Positions 1 to 11,252 of a stretch of 64,000 bases of DNA are shown in pieces. The stretch comes from Allolobophora icterica. Taxonomy: Eukaryota > Annelida > Clitellata > Crassiclitellata > Lumbricidae. The notes below the pieces were generated by a model, which was not told the origin of the DNA, did no database searches, and worked only from the letters and a program-made list of their open reading frames with translations. The position numbers and the translations under genes were made by a program. The stretch is from the NCBI GenBank assembly GCA_963556255.1, contig OY744613.1, positions 46,595,546 through 46,659,545 on the forward strand, read 5' to 3'. How positions within the stretch are numbered: position 1 is the stretch's first letter; every line of letters starts with the position of its first letter.

Positions 1-202
1 ATGGCTTTTCTCCAGTGTGGGTTCTCATATGTTTGTCCAGAGCAGATCTCCATAGAAAGGCCTTGTCACATACGATGCAGTTGTGTGATCTTTCTGCAGT
101 ATGGGTTTTGACATGATGATGAAGTGTAGCCACCTTTGCAAATGCTTTGCTACAAATTTCACATCTGTATCGTGTTTCTTCATTCTCGATTCTTGCTTGC
201 AT
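1..202 (-). CDS. C2H2 zinc-finger protein, N-terminal part, cut by window edge
   Basis: Read on the minus strand from the ATG at 202, the frame stays open to base 1. It begins MQARIENEETRYRCEIC, gives a complete C2H2 finger (CEIC ... HVKTH), then a second finger ending HMRTH and a TGEKP linker, so the array continues outside the window. The start matches the paralogue at 28977 almost base for base, including the sequence just before the ATG (AG followed by ATCGAAGATGCAAGC). That AG could be a 3' splice site, with a non-coding or short first exon further upstream. The expected role is sequence-specific DNA binding in the nucleus; target and partner domain cannot be told from this fragment. Confidence 0.8.
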   Translation of the reverse strand, partial: MQARIENEETRYRCEICSKAFAKVATLHHHVKTHTAERSHNCIVCDKAFLWRSALDKHMRTHTGEKP

Positions 203-417
203 CTTCGATCTAGGGTAAATTCAAAGGACATTAAATAATTATGTCTTGTTGTTTTACCATTTTCTACATCACAGTTGCATTCGTGTAAAGTTAGAAATCC
301 TAGAGTGCAAGAGTTCAACCATCAGGCCTTACCCATGTTAAAAACGTAAACTTTTCTGATGTAGGTTTATTGTAAACTTTAATTTGTAAATTCAGTGCTA
401 AAATGTGTGACAAACAG

Positions 418-601
418 ACAAATCGGGGTGCCTATGTACTACCTGGGTGGGTGTCTGCATCGTGATAGTCGGTTAGGGTCAGGGTAAGCGTCGTGAGGGT
501 CGGTTAGGGTTAGGGTCAGTGTAGCCTATGTATTTGTGCGACTGAAAAAGCTAAACCTGCGAGTGGAAGCTGGATTTTAAAATTGAGGCACCCCGATTGT
601 A
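418..601. repeat. small terminal-inverted-repeat element
   Basis: The ends carry AATCGGGGTGCCT and its reverse complement AGGCACCCCGATT. Inside is the phrase 'gggtcagtgtagcctatg...gcgactgaaaaagct...gagtggaagctggat', which recurs at 32640-32830 and in reverse at 60010-60130. No target duplication was seen. Degenerate TTAGGG-like words near 475-525 belong to this repeat and are not a telomere. Confidence 0.45.
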
Positions 602-721
602 CATGATCGCCGCAGAATATTAAAACAACAAGTATTCGAAATTAGCCAAGCGAAAGGAAAATGGTAAATGTGTATTTTAGCGTATTACATTATACACTTC
701 CATTGAAACTTTATAATACTT

Positions 722-957
722 TGTGGGGCGTGATGGCTCATTGGTAAGTTCGGCGCCTTGTGACCGGAGGGTTGCCGGTTCGAATCCCACTCTAGCCGCT
801 GCGTACGGACCATGGGCAAGTCCTTCACTCGCAATTGCTCGTGGCGCTTCGGACTGAAAATTCCGGCACAGTATCAAATGCTCTAGTCGGGAGCGCCTCT
901 GAGTAGTAGTTGACTTCGAGAGGCGCTATAGAAATATCCGGAATAAATAAATAAAAT
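722..957 (+). mobile_element. tRNA-derived SINE with LINE-like 3' tail
   Basis: The head carries the two internal RNA polymerase III boxes: an A-box-like TGGCTCATTGG (734-744) and a perfect B box GGTTCGAATCC (777-787), spaced as in a tRNA. The body ends in a stem-loop tail (gggagcgcctctgagtag ... gagaggcgctata) followed by AATAAATAAA repeats. The same hairpin tail ends several LINE fragments here (14330, 22190 and 6490 in reverse), so this SINE probably borrows LINE machinery by sharing its 3' end. Only this copy keeps its tRNA head; copies at 60176 and 4797 are truncated. Confidence 0.8.
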
Positions 958-1175
958 AAATAAATGCAAAAAATAATAATCGTTCATCCAACTCCTAGTT
1001 TCAGTTATATGTGCATCGATCATCCAGCTTCAAGTCTGTGCTATATTTTCATCCACCATCCAACTTCTAGTTTCAGTTTTAGTATGAAATGTTTTCATCG
1101 CTCATCCACGACAATAATTTCGGCACTAAAACGATATATTCTCATCGCAATTCCAACTTATAGTTTGACCATTAT

Positions 1176-1822
1176 GGTAAACGTACGCTTTAGCGTAATT
1201 AATTATTGGCAGGATTTCGGAAAAATGAATAGCGTAAATAATTATTTAATCCACGTTCCAGCTTCTAGTTCAGTTTAATATTACAAATTTTAATCGCTCA
1301 TCCATCCAGCTTCCACTTTTAGCTCATTTTCATCGCAAATCCAGCTTCTATTTCAAGTTTTACTATGAAATGTTTTCATCGCTCATCCACGGCAATGATA
1401 ATTATCGCGTTAAACGATACAGTTTCATCGCAATTCCAACTCCTAGTTTCCGTTTATTATGTAATATTTTCATCATTTATCCAGCTTCTAGTTTCAATGC
1501 TATTTTCATCAATCATCCAACTTCTATATTGAGTTATATTTTCATCAGTCATCACAATTGCTGGCAACTATCCACTATAAGAGTGTACATATAATGAACG
1601 CACGTAACGTGGAGGATTACCTTCTTTGCACATCCAGCTTCTCGTTTGATCTCCATTTTCATCGCTAATCCAGCTTCCAGTTTGACTTATATTTTCATCA
1701 CTAATCCAGCTTCCAGTTAGATTTGTATTTTCATCGCTAATACAGCTTCCAATAATTAATTACGCTAAAGCGAACGTGGACATTTCGTCCAATAATTAAT
1801 TACGCTAAAACGTACGTTTACC
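1176..1822. mobile_element. MITE with GGTAAACGTACG ends, nested
   Basis: Inverted termini GGTAAACGTACGCTTTAGCG and its near-complement enclose more of the 'ccagcttctagtttgatttatattttcatc' tandem units. Flanks are GACCATTAT (1167-1175) and GACTATTAT (1823-1831), a 9-bp duplication with one difference. A lone end of the same family (ACGCTAAAGCGTACGTTTACC) is at about 52940-52960. Confidence 0.6.
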
Positions 1823-2478
1823 GACTATTATTATGTAACATGCTCATCAATCATCCAGCTTATAGTTTCAGTAACATTTTCATCAATCATCCAACTTCTA
1901 ATTTTAGTTTGACATCATAATTGCTCGATGATACATGAATCTAATACGATAAAATACACTTTTACCGTGAAAATTACGAAATGAAAGACAATTAATGTAA
2001 TCGGAGAAACTAGTTAAAAGCAGATGACTACAAAAAAGTAGTCATAAAGCTGGCAACGCAAAGCCTTTAAGCTTTTGGATCTAGTCAAAACAGTGTCTAG
2101 ACTAAAAATCCCCCGCGTCACTACAACTATGAAGCATAAGTAACAAAATGAAACATACACAACGCTAGTAATCAGAATACGAAGGGGCGAACATGTACAA
2201 ACTCAGATTACTAATCTTGGCGAGACAGGAATATAACTCACGAAGTTCAGCGGGATATAAGAGAATTGTTTCGATTATTTCTTTTGTTAAGTTATCCAAA
2301 ATGGCGCTGCATTGACTAGCATCTCAGCTAGAAGGTGCAGTGGATGACATAAATTGCAATGATGACATTTCTCTCCTCTAGCGATTGAATGCATAATTAC
2401 GTCAACATAAAGTCGTTAGTTTAGGGTTCAAAATCGCTGGTCAAACAAATTACGAGAACTGCGGTAATTCGGAGGAGT

Positions 2479-3600
2479 TATTATTATTATTATTAATATT
2501 CTTTATTGATAAACCAAAAGCGAACCGCACATTGGTGAACAAGTATATAAAAATATAAAACATAGAAGTAATAAGAAGATAATAATATTTGAAATTTAAA
2601 TTTTTAAAAAGTAGAAAATTACTAATAACACTAAATCAAAGCATCATAGCAAGAGAGAAAATTTAAATCTATAATAGTTACTATTATCTAAAAAGGGTAG
2701 CAGAATTTGAGAAGTTTTACTAATTAAACAACATCAAAAAGCATCCTAATAATAAAGCTTTTTCTAATCAGATTATCAGAATGAGGTAGAGTAAAATTAT
2801 GGCCTCTGGGGCGCAACAGGTAACCGGTCGATTTAATTTGAGGCAATAGACCATGAAGGACATGACCCTCAAAGCTTCTTATGGCTAAGAAGAGACGGAT
2901 AGCCTATCAGCTGATTGACAGAGTTGAGCATAGGAAGGGTTGTCTTCAGGTAAGTAATGTCCTCTCATAAGTCGTCTTATGATTGAAGATAGCTTTTCCC
3001 GATCACTTTGGTTAGTAAATCCCCACCAGGCAGAAGAAGCATACAATATTCGTGAGAGGATAGTTGCTCTAAACACATCATAGGCAAGGTCCTTGTAGAC
3101 CGTGAGCTACTAAGGTGCGAAGAGCATATATGGAGCGGCGGGCCTGACTACAAATTCGATTAACATGATTAGAAATGTTTAAATTGTCAGATATAGTAAC
3201 TCCTAAGATGGATAAATGAGAAACTCTAACGAGTCCAGGGGTGGATAAAGGTGCGTTTATATTAGTAAAATTCCCTCTGGGTCTGTGTAAAATCATTTCA
3301 TACGTTTTACTATGATTTAATTTCAGGTTACAAGTTTTGGCCCAAGACTCAACGTGCTCTAATTCAGAGGTGATGGATGAACTATTAGAGGGAGGTATTA
3401 AGAGATAGCTGTCATCAGCGTACTTCATAAGAATATTTTGAGGATGTAAAGTTTTAAGACTTGATATGGAAACAATGAAATGTGTAGGACCTGTACTTGA
3501 GCCTTGAACTATGCTGGCATTAATATGGATTAAAGTAGATAATTCATCCTGGAATTTAGTACAATGTTGTCGGCCTTCTAAGAAATTAATTGACCAATTA
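2479..3600 (-). mobile_element. 5'-truncated non-LTR retrotransposon (CR1/Crack-like) reverse-transcriptase part
   Basis: On the minus strand the translation shows reverse-transcriptase landmarks: a QGSSTGP stretch, an intact YADD catalytic motif, then SWAKTCNLKLNHSKT and a thumb region. After a frame change come YASSAWWGFT and a C-terminal tail ending RKSFIIRMLFDVV and a stop. The 3' end is an ATT/TAA run at about 2478-2495. The paralogous segment at 30620 lacks this block and joins 'cggaggagtt' directly to 'gatgagcg', which dates the insertion after the duplication. Frame changes and 5' truncation make it dead. Confidence 0.75.
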
Positions 3601-4469
3601 TTGATGAGCGAAAACAATGAAACCAAGATACGGTAAGTAGAGACCACAAACAAATCATGATATAATAAAGAAAATTCACGTTGGATACTGTTTGATTCCG
3701 GGAATTGTATATTAAGAATTATGTTTAATAAATACAATATTCATTTAAATGTGACATTGGAAAACATATTATATGCAATCATCCAGTGTAGGGATTCTCC
3801 GAGACAATCCCGAAATTTGGAGAGAAAAGTCCCTGACAGGTCCTTTCCGATACAATTAAACGTCCATGAATTAATTTTTGTATAATTGAATACGTAGAAT
3901 TTGCTACTTTATTTTTCCAATAATTAGAAACTAAGAAAAGAACTAGGAAAATCAACAAATATGCCGCGCCGCACACCGTGTTTGTAAGTAAAATAACTAC
4001 AAGTAAAATGCTTCATTTTGTTTGAAAGTCTTACAAATATATTTCAGCTGAATCATTGCTTATGAAGATAATACAGCAAAGTACGGATGCAATCTCTTTC
4101 CATCACACAAGGCCTATCCATAATATTGGGCCTATGATAACCCCTATCCTTGTCGCTAAAGTTAATCAGGAATTCATTTCTGTATAATTAGGGATGTGAA
4201 GGTGAGTTCTTTGCAAATTTATTTATAATCTTTATTCTGTTATCAATCAAACGTCTTCGTGTACAGTTTCGATAATTATTTCATTTCCAATATTATTCTA
4301 CTGCAAAGACAAAATGTACCGTAGCTTTACCCCATTTGTACCCGTGGAAGAATAATTTTAAGTTTGGTAAATTGAAAAGTAAGCGTCATATATTTTAAAT
4401 GTAGGCTTATTCGTGCAGTTCAATTACAAGAAATGCATCTCGAGGCGTTTTATTCTAAGTTCGATAAAA
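3601..4469. other. end of segmental duplication, no gene seen
   Basis: Bases 3601-3830 match 30620-30792 plus 32059-32595. Site 3721/3722 (AAGAATTA then TGTTTAATAAATAC) is the empty counterpart of the Helitron insertion at 30793. From 3830 to the MITE at 4470 I see AT-rich sequence with no convincing exon. Confidence 0.6.
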
Positions 4470-4995
4470 GGTATTCCTGGGTTTTAGGGTCCGAAATTAT
4501 TTACATTGCATGAGCGATGAAAACATGTCTTAATAAAACTCAAAGTAGAAGTTGGAAGATTGATGAAAATATTATTGAAACTGGAAGCTGGATCATCGAT
4601 GGAAATATCACATGATAAAAGTACAACTAGAAGTTGGAATTGCGAAGAAAATATATCGTTTTAGCGCCTATATCTTTGCCGTGGATGAGCGATGAAAACT
4701 TTTCATAGTTAAACTTAAACTAGAAGTTGGAAGGTTGATGAAAATATAGCTCAAGCAAGAAGCTGGATGATCGAATAAAGTATTCATTCACTCATTCATT
4801 TGAGCATTTATATAGCGCCCCTTCAAGGGGGCTACTCAGAGGCGCTCCCGACTCCAGCACGAACGAACAAAGCAGTTTTTATAACAGAAACTAGAAGTTG
4901 GATGAACGATGATTATTTATCGTAGGCCTATTAATATTTATTGTATTATAACATTTCAATGAAAATAATTTCGGACGCTAAAAACAAGGATTACC
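4470..4995 (-). mobile_element. GGTAATCC-family MITE with nested SINE/LINE tail
   Basis: Termini are GGTATTCCTGGGTTTTAG and the reverse complement side ending AAGGATTACC. Flanking 8-bp duplications CGATAAAA (4462-4469 and 4996-5003) are perfect. The interior has repeats of the type 'aaactagaagttggaagattgatgaaaat'. A LINE/SINE hairpin tail in reverse (tatagcgccccttcaaggggg ... cagaggcgctcccgac, about 4797-4855) is inserted within it. Confidence 0.8.
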
Positions 4996-5003
4996 CGATA
5001 AAA

Positions 5004-6424
5004 TACTCAGCGTTTCAATGATTTAAACAAAGAACAGATAACCTGAAAATATAGGATTATAGAGGGGCTTCTGTTTATAGTGTTACAGTTGATCTTCGGA
5101 AGGAGTTTTAAACTACAAAAGACGTCATTCTTCCTCACAGCTTCAACTTGAAAGCTTTTCTCCAAATAGGTCAACAAATGTGTCTTTCTGTGGAATATCA
5201 CGGTTCTATCAACTTCTTTTCAATTCCAAACATTTCATCGCATATTCCACAGCCATAAGCTCTGAAAACCAAAACATTTATAACTCGTCGCCTGAGAATT
5301 TATCTTCGCGTAGCCTATCTCCATTTTCCAAAATTCCGAGATAAACGAGGTAGAAGTTTGGGCCGCATTTTGCGGAAAAATGAGAAATTCAATGCAATAA
5401 GTAGGACACTGTCAAATTACAGTTCACAACCAGACGTCATATTAAAACATCAACATTACATAAAGATATTGCATTTAAAAAATTAACAATTATAGTTGTT
5501 TTTCTGAAATTTGTGAAAATTAAAAAAAAATGGATTTACAAATATTACAAACCATCTTTCTGAAAACAAAGACATGAAATGATTAAATTAAGCAACGACC
5601 AATTATTACAGAGTGTTTTCGTTAAAATATTCATTTATATAGTCCGGATTTGTAAAAGAAAAACTTTTAATTGTCTGGATATGCGACACTATAGTCCAGC
5701 TAAGCGCACAGGTTTATACTGTTGTATCTCCTGCGCGTCCAATCAGCGACGAGCTTTCTGTGGACATACAACAACAGAGACTGCTACACTATGAATGCTG
5801 TATGGAGATACGATAAAATGTTTCTGAAAACAGGACATGCGACAGTATATTTTGTTGAATAACTTTAAAACGACCTATCGTATCTCCTAGCCATTGAAAC
5901 TGAAGAAAGATCAAAAAAATTCTGCTACAAATCAACCCTTAACTACTTTTCGAAAAAAAGTGGAGATACGACAAGATAATTCTCAGGCGACGAACTGTTG
6001 AATTATCGCCAGGAAGTTGTATTTTATCCGCACCTAGTTTCCTACTCTCCTTGGAAGAAAGTTTCTAGACACTTTCTGCTATTGACAACACTCTTGTCCA
6101 ACCAAACACTTGTCATCGGTAGAGGAAATATCGAGTCGCTCATGTGAATTGCTCTCAAGGCATTTGTCTCCGTTACTCGCCACAGTGGATCCTCGTTCCG
6201 CATTTTGGATCCTCATATGGTATTTGAGATCACTAGGCGACCTAAACGCCTTTATACATAAATTACGGTATCCGGCAATTTCCCCCCGCACAATTCCCCC
6301 TCCCCCGACATTTCCCCCCTGGACATTTCCCCTTAGGACAATTTCCCCCGGACTTTCCCCCCGAATACTCTTAAAAGAAGGCTGCATGTTTGTATGTACA
6401 CATGTAGGCCTATGTATGTATACA
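5004..6424. other. no gene recognised; C-rich short array at 6275-6362
   Basis: This is AT-rich DNA with short unsupported ORFs only. At 6275-6362 a GGACATTTCCCCCC-like unit of about 15 bp repeats roughly six or seven times. It resembles the TTCGCCCCCGGAAG terminal repeats of the element at 47329 and could form G-quadruplex structure on the minus strand. Confidence 0.4.
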
Positions 6425-6610
6425 TATATCAATCAATCAATCAATCATAAAATTTATATAGCGCCTCTTCAAGAGTTCTACTCAGAGGCGCTCCAGAGCC
6501 AGGCCTGATCATAGAGAAAAGTCTTCAATAGGGTGTAGAAGGAAGACGAGTGTGTACGAGGAGATAGGCGAAGGAAAGATGGCAAGTCATTCCACACTGT
6601 TGGACATGTA
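6425..6610 (-). mobile_element. LINE 3' end (CR1/L2-like)
   Basis: The minus strand reads a typical reverse-transcriptase C-terminal end (SVWNDLPSFLRLSPRTHS ... LLKTFLYDQAW, stop), then the GAGCGCCTCTGAGTAG hairpin tail and a (GATT)n run at 6429-6446. Confidence 0.7.
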
Positions 6611-7234
6611 TGCAGGAAATGGAAATGTATACATTAGGGTGGTGTGAAAAAACTAAAGTGCGAATTTACAAACGTAATAGTGTTTAAAAGTTGCATTTGG
6701 TAAAAGTAAATGACTGTGCAAAATTTGGTTGAATTATTTTGAAGTTCAGAGGTGCCCCAACTGCGTCGTTGAAGTTCGATACTATACCCCTGTTGCTAAT
6801 GCATTAGAGCCAATCCAGATTAAGGCGAACCTTCGTTCTTCAATGTCCTTCATTCCTTCAATCCTCCATATTAAGAGAACCGGTAGTAAGTCTACAACAA
6901 TAGGCTTAATTTGTCGGGGGAGGGGTACGATGGGGACCCGTACCCCAATTTTTGGACTGGGGTACCGTACCCAACTTTTAAACAATACTAATCAATATTT
7001 CATTATTGAGCCTTCCCAGAAATCGCTGTCTTTGCCTTGGTTCGTGTATGTAAGAAATTGGAACCCCCACTTTTTGAACCAAAGTTACGCCCCTGCCCAC
7101 CACATCATATGCCATATTTATGGCACGATGTTAATTATATAATATATAATAGGCCTAAGTGTCATGTACAAAAGTTTTTAGAAATCGGGTAATCGCAAAA
7201 TTTACGTTAAAAGAGGTCTTTTCGATCAGTTACT

Positions 7235-7700
7235 ATGTCGTTATCCAAAATCAAAACAAGAACCGCTGAAAAATGTCCTGATTTTGTATATTCGTGCAAG
7301 TTACCGAAAAATGTCTTGCCAACTTATAAAGACGTTTCGATGCACTATAATTATGTTGAACACAACCTCAATAGAGTCAACACGGACGGAACCAAAGAAT
7401 CTATTGTCACTCAAACAGCAGAAATCGTAGCAAGACACATCGATGCTATATGGAGAAAAGCTTCCATAGTGGCAGTTTCACATACAAGATTTCTGATGAT
7501 GATAAGAACATTCCACGATGAATTTCGATCGGCGACCTATAAAGGTCGAAAACGTAGTAGTAGGCCTATGTATCGCAAAACTCTTAACGTAAATGTAGAG
7601 AAAATGTTGTTGACATCGAAGCTTGCAAATGTGCCACTGACAGAAAGGTGACAAACGATGAACATGAGTTCCTATACATGATCAGCGGACGATAAGAGTA
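7235..7700 (+). pseudogene. decayed transposon-encoded protein, N-terminal part
   Basis: The frame from ATG 7235 reads a lysine-rich start, then LPTYKDVSMHYNYVEHNL, then AEIVARHIDAIWRKASIVAV and a basic stretch. Around 7615 the frame shifts, and the next frame continues DIEACKCATDRKVTNDEHEF before a stop. From memory this arrangement (LPTxxDV, IWxxASIPxVS, CKC, then RKV ... EF) recurs in a large family of uncharacterised proteins in invertebrate genomes thought to be transposon-derived. I could not check a database. It is most likely a relic of the gene that moved the surrounding element. Confidence 0.6.
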
Positions 7701-7989
7701 ATGATTACGTCAAGATAAGATTGCATCAACTAAACTAAAGAAGCGACATGAAAAAAGCTGACCGACCACCTAAGATGTCGCAAACATTTGGATTTCATCA
7801 ATGAACAAACATTAGTAGACAGTAATGATCAAAATTCCGCAGGGTAAAGAGAAATAGATCCAGTGCAGAGTCAAATCTTAGCAGACGAAGAAGCCAAGGA
7901 TGCATCAGAAAAACCAAGTATGCCTACCTCCAAAGAAGTAAATAAAACTAAGCAAACGACAAAAAATTACCTAAGTTGTAAAAAATCTG

Positions 7990-8500
7990 TTACCGATGTG
8001 GAATATCGGACAGGGCAGGTACGGTAAATGCCAATGCTGTACTAGAAGATTTTGGTATTGTTTCACAGACCAAATCAACCCATGTAGGCCTAATCGATTG
8101 CTACAAGATTCGCGAGAAGGAAAATGACTAGAAAGCGTACATCAATTCAAGCAGATGAAACAAGGGATTCAATAGAAACCTTGTACTTTGATGGTTACTT
8201 TGCACACCCAGAAAGTATCTTATTAGCAATGATAACAGTTGAACAAGAACATATAAACGAACTGGGGTTGCGTCGACTTTCGAAAGCTCGCCAACAGCAA
8301 CCGATGGGTATCAGAAAGTTTGTCATACCGACTTTGAACTTCAGCGCCGAAAGTTACGTCGAGTTAATAAACTGTATGGATTTGACCGTTACCGCCCCAC
8401 CGCTGCTATCAAAGATTCCAGTTGATTCGGCAGAATATTTGGTGCCAACAACGCTATACTGCCATTCGTCAGGGTGCCATGTCATACACAAGCTGTAAGA
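7990..8500 (+). pseudogene. decayed transposon-encoded protein, middle part
   Basis: This lies downstream of 7235-7700 in the same element. The frame near 8020 reads RAGTVNANAVLEDFGIVSQT, and the ORF at 8124-8498 has a recognisable LYFDG motif followed by a region with LNFSAESYVELINCMDLTVT. The pieces are in the order expected for the same family as the 5' part but are separated by stops. The motor domain expected further on is missing, so the copy cannot be autonomous. Confidence 0.5.
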
Positions 8501-9128
8501 GAGGAGTGAAACTAATAACCGAAGCATGTCAAGCGGTTTGCCTGGAAATTGCTCGAATTGGATTAATCAGACACAGAACAAAGTCCCGGCAACAGGTGGC
8601 TTCTTTTGATAACAAAAGAGATTAATATGTCTTCCATAATGTGTGACAATTGTAATCTATGAGTTTTGGATAATTTAATCGACATTTATATCTCTGTTTC
8701 AAGCTTGTTCACGTTTTAATTACTTTGACTGTTGGACAGCGTTTGTGTGTCCAGTGTCCACTGTCCAAACTGTCCATATTACTCCATAACAATAATCTTT
8801 AACTTCTTAAAATTTGTGTTCAGACAAGTTCAGTAACCAAATATATAATTTTGTGAAGGATTGTTTAGTTATTAGTGACAGTTATGTTGGTAATAACTTG
8901 CATAACATGTATTAATCGTTGTGGTAAGCAAATCGCTTATCGGTATTTTGCAAGCATCTGTTACTGCTCAATTTCAAAGTCGTTGGGGCAGTTCAAGACA
9001 TGGCACTAGCAACTAACAAATTTAGTCACAATTTCACCTCTTACATACACAACTTTCCCCCGCTATTACAATTAATAATTCCGAAAAATTTTTTTTCACC
9101 ATTACGTTCGCACCACCCTAGTATACAT

Positions 9129-9839
9129 GTATGCAGGTAAGTATTATGTATGTACCGTACGCATGTATATATGTACATGTATGTACATGCATGCATGCAC
9201 GTTTACATGTATGCTTGCGGCTAATATTGTAGGCCTAAGTGGTGTATACTTCACACAGCCAGGGCGTCTATTCCATAGAAACCTTGGAGCAAATGCTCCA
9301 TCCAAAAAAGGGGGAAGATCTGTCAGTGCATGTGCCATCATTATTGGAAGGGGGAAGGAAGGGGAAGGGGAAGAGGAGAGAGGGGAAGTTGCTCCAATGA
9401 CTTGGGGGATCTATAGACGCCCCTGTGAGGGCAAGTATCACAAAAATGACGCGTTTATTTGCGGTTTCCGTGCTTGCTACAAACAACACACCTACTGGAA
9501 GGCCCTGCTTTGGTTGCAGTTGCTAGGAGGTTGCATAAGGTAATGCATTCATATGTATGTCTGCTATTATTCAAACTGTTATATACAAATTCGTCATCAT
9601 ATTAGGACACTTGCATGGAGATTTTGAAAGCCTTGTAATGATTTACACGTGTTTTGTACATGTATAAGGAGTCGAGCTTGAAGCGGATACCATCATACCC
9701 TTACATTCAGAAGCAAGTGGAGAGAACAAAGAGCAGATTTTTAAGAGAGCCCAGTTATTAATAAATAATTAGCAACTACTTTTGCACCATTATAAAAAGC
9801 AAAAGGCATTAAGGTATAGCACATTCAACCTTTGTGTAA
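9129..9839. other. no gene recognised
   Basis: It contains TG/CA-rich 'atgtatgcatgcat' low-complexity sequence and a purine-rich run (9345-9390). A possible small inverted-repeat element lies between CAGGGCGTCTAT (about 9261) and ATAGACGCCCCTG (about 9414). No supported coding sequence was found. Confidence 0.35.
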
Positions 9840-11207
9840 CTTTTCATAGACATATCCGTTGAGATTGGAGTATACAATCGGATGTCGTAATTATTCGCTA
9901 GATGACAGAAGACTCGAAAATCTCACTTTTATTTGTCGAAGGTTCTTTCTAGTTAAAGCCATTTTAATTGCTGGACAAAGGAAACTGAGAATGATGTGTC
10001 ACTTATGATTATTACACCGTCAGTTACATTCGAATCACAGAAATGCCATATACAGGTTTGAATTAAAAATTATCATTTCAATATGTCGCCTATTAAGAAG
10101 TATTACTTTTTCATGGCTTTTTAAGGCTCTTTTATCCTAAATCAAAGAGGATTTGGTGACGTTGAGTAATAGGGCTCTTTCTAAAATAAAATCAGTTCAA
10201 CGGTTCAGACTGTTTTCCTTAGATTGATGTTCATTTTATACAACTAGCTGTTTAAACATCGTTTTAATAAACGTTTTAATTTATTCAGGTTTATTTAACC
10301 TCTGTGTAACTGTTTAAATTTATTTCTGCCGTGAGTGAAGAACTTGATAATTTATGATTCAAGTCTTTCATTTTTCTAGCATTTTCATTATTGCATCTCT
10401 CCAGGCATGTGTTCTATTGTAATGATAATTTTATTTAGCGAAAGTTTATAAACCCCATTAGATGATGTTACGATTTTCCACATGTAGGTTCTCTTTAGTA
10501 TTCTGCATGTTGTGTTATGGTTAATTATTGTATGGTTAAAACTTACAAGTAGGATTCGTGCGTCCTGTTGTAGGAATGATGTCATTCACATGTAATTTGC
10601 ACTAATAAACTATAGGTAGTCCTTTTATCTTTTATCTTTTTCAGTGTTGTTTGCACGACTGAAAACTTCAAGACCAAGAAGACATCAACACTGTTGAGTT
10701 CCAAGACCAAAACCATACCAGTAAGACCTAGACAGAAACCGAGACCAGAAAACGATGTCCAAGACAGTACAAGACATTTTTCGACATTTATTCCAGTGTG
10801 TCATAGAATAAACGATAAAAGCTGATGTATCAGTTTCCCAGCTATTCTTAAATACCACCACATTTTATGAATGCAAGAACATCAAACATAGTGTCAATGA
10901 GGATGCATAAAAAGTCCACTATGGCTCAAAACTCTTTCTACAGGAGCTGAAGTTGCAGCTACGCTGACTGCTCCCCATAACCTAGTCAACTGTCGGGAGG
11001 ACATGGACCAGTGAGGGAGACCACTGTCCACCAAACTTCTTTGCTGAGGCTAATAAAGATGAAGTCACTATCACTTCACACCCATAGCTGTCTCTCTGGG
11101 ACTTTCATTCTTCTTCCTCTTTCAGATGCCTAATAGATAGAAGCAATTATATAGCTCAATGATAAATAAATGTATTCTAATGTGTTTTATTTTAAAAAGA
11201 TCTCAAG
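9840..11207 (+). promoter_or_regulatory. 5' flank conserved between two zinc-finger paralogues
   Basis: Several blocks match the region upstream of the finger gene at 61555: 'tattcgctagatgacag', 'aaagccattttaa..gctggacaaaggaaac', 'cattcgaatcacagaaa', 'tacaggtttgaatt', 'taggttctct..agtattc'. They occur in the same order as at about 59630-60980. The word TACAGGTTTGAATT could hold a splice donor of a non-coding first exon. Conservation may be shared ancestry or promoter constraint; I cannot separate these. Confidence 0.45.
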
Positions 11208-11252
11208 ATGCAAGCAGGAACCCACAATAATAACAAAACTCCAGTAATGTGA
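11208..11252 (+). pseudogene. relic start of zinc-finger coding exon
   Basis: AAAG followed by ATCTCAAGATGCAAGC is the same leader as at 61555, and the next bases align with that gene's first codons. A one-base shift then brings a TGA at 11250, after 14 codons. The finger array proper begins only about 1.4 kb later, so the original coding exon has been broken. Confidence 0.6.

Larger units (their letters stand above)
663..1966. mobile_element. MITE with GGTAAATG ends and internal tandem repeats, containing nested elements
   Basis: The termini are inverted repeats (GGTAAATGTGTATTTTAGCG at the left; the right end ends CACTTTTACC). Flanks AGGAAAAT (655-662) and GTGAAAAT (1967-1974) look like an aged 8-bp target duplication. 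The paralogous segment near 29226-29245 lacks the element and reads straight through AGGAAAAT into TACTAAATG, which confirms insertion. The interior is a series of diverged units of about 30-36 bp built around 'catccagcttctagtttcag...ttttcatcg'. A SINE (722-957) and a second MITE (1176-1822) are nested inside. Confidence 0.75.
6635..9120. mobile_element. 2.5-kb DNA transposon with TAGGGTGGTG ends and 8-bp target duplication
   Basis: The left end TAGGGTGGTGTGAA and the reverse complement of the right end, TAGGGTGGTGCGAA, are inverted repeats. The flanks GTATACAT (6627-6634 and 9121-9128) are identical. An 8-bp duplication with a TAGGG start would suit a hAT-like superfamily, but the encoded protein does not look like a standard hAT transposase, so the class is left open. 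The interior has decayed coding parts at 7235-7700 and 7990-8500. The 6900-7110 stretch appears to be unrelated inserted repeat DNA. Confidence 0.75.

Noticed and set aside
475..530. TTAGGG-like words suggesting an interstitial telomere
   Set aside because: Only a few degenerate units, and the same phrase occurs inside repeats at 32640 and 60120.
3078..3737. YADD motif as evidence of a retrovirus or endogenous virus
   Set aside because: Flanking motifs, truncated 5' end and (TAA)n tail are those of a non-LTR LINE; no LTRs, protease or envelope are present.
6729..7142. 137-residue ORF near the left end of the 6635 transposon
   Set aside because: It runs across inserted repeat-like DNA and has no family feature; the relic transposon protein begins at 7235.
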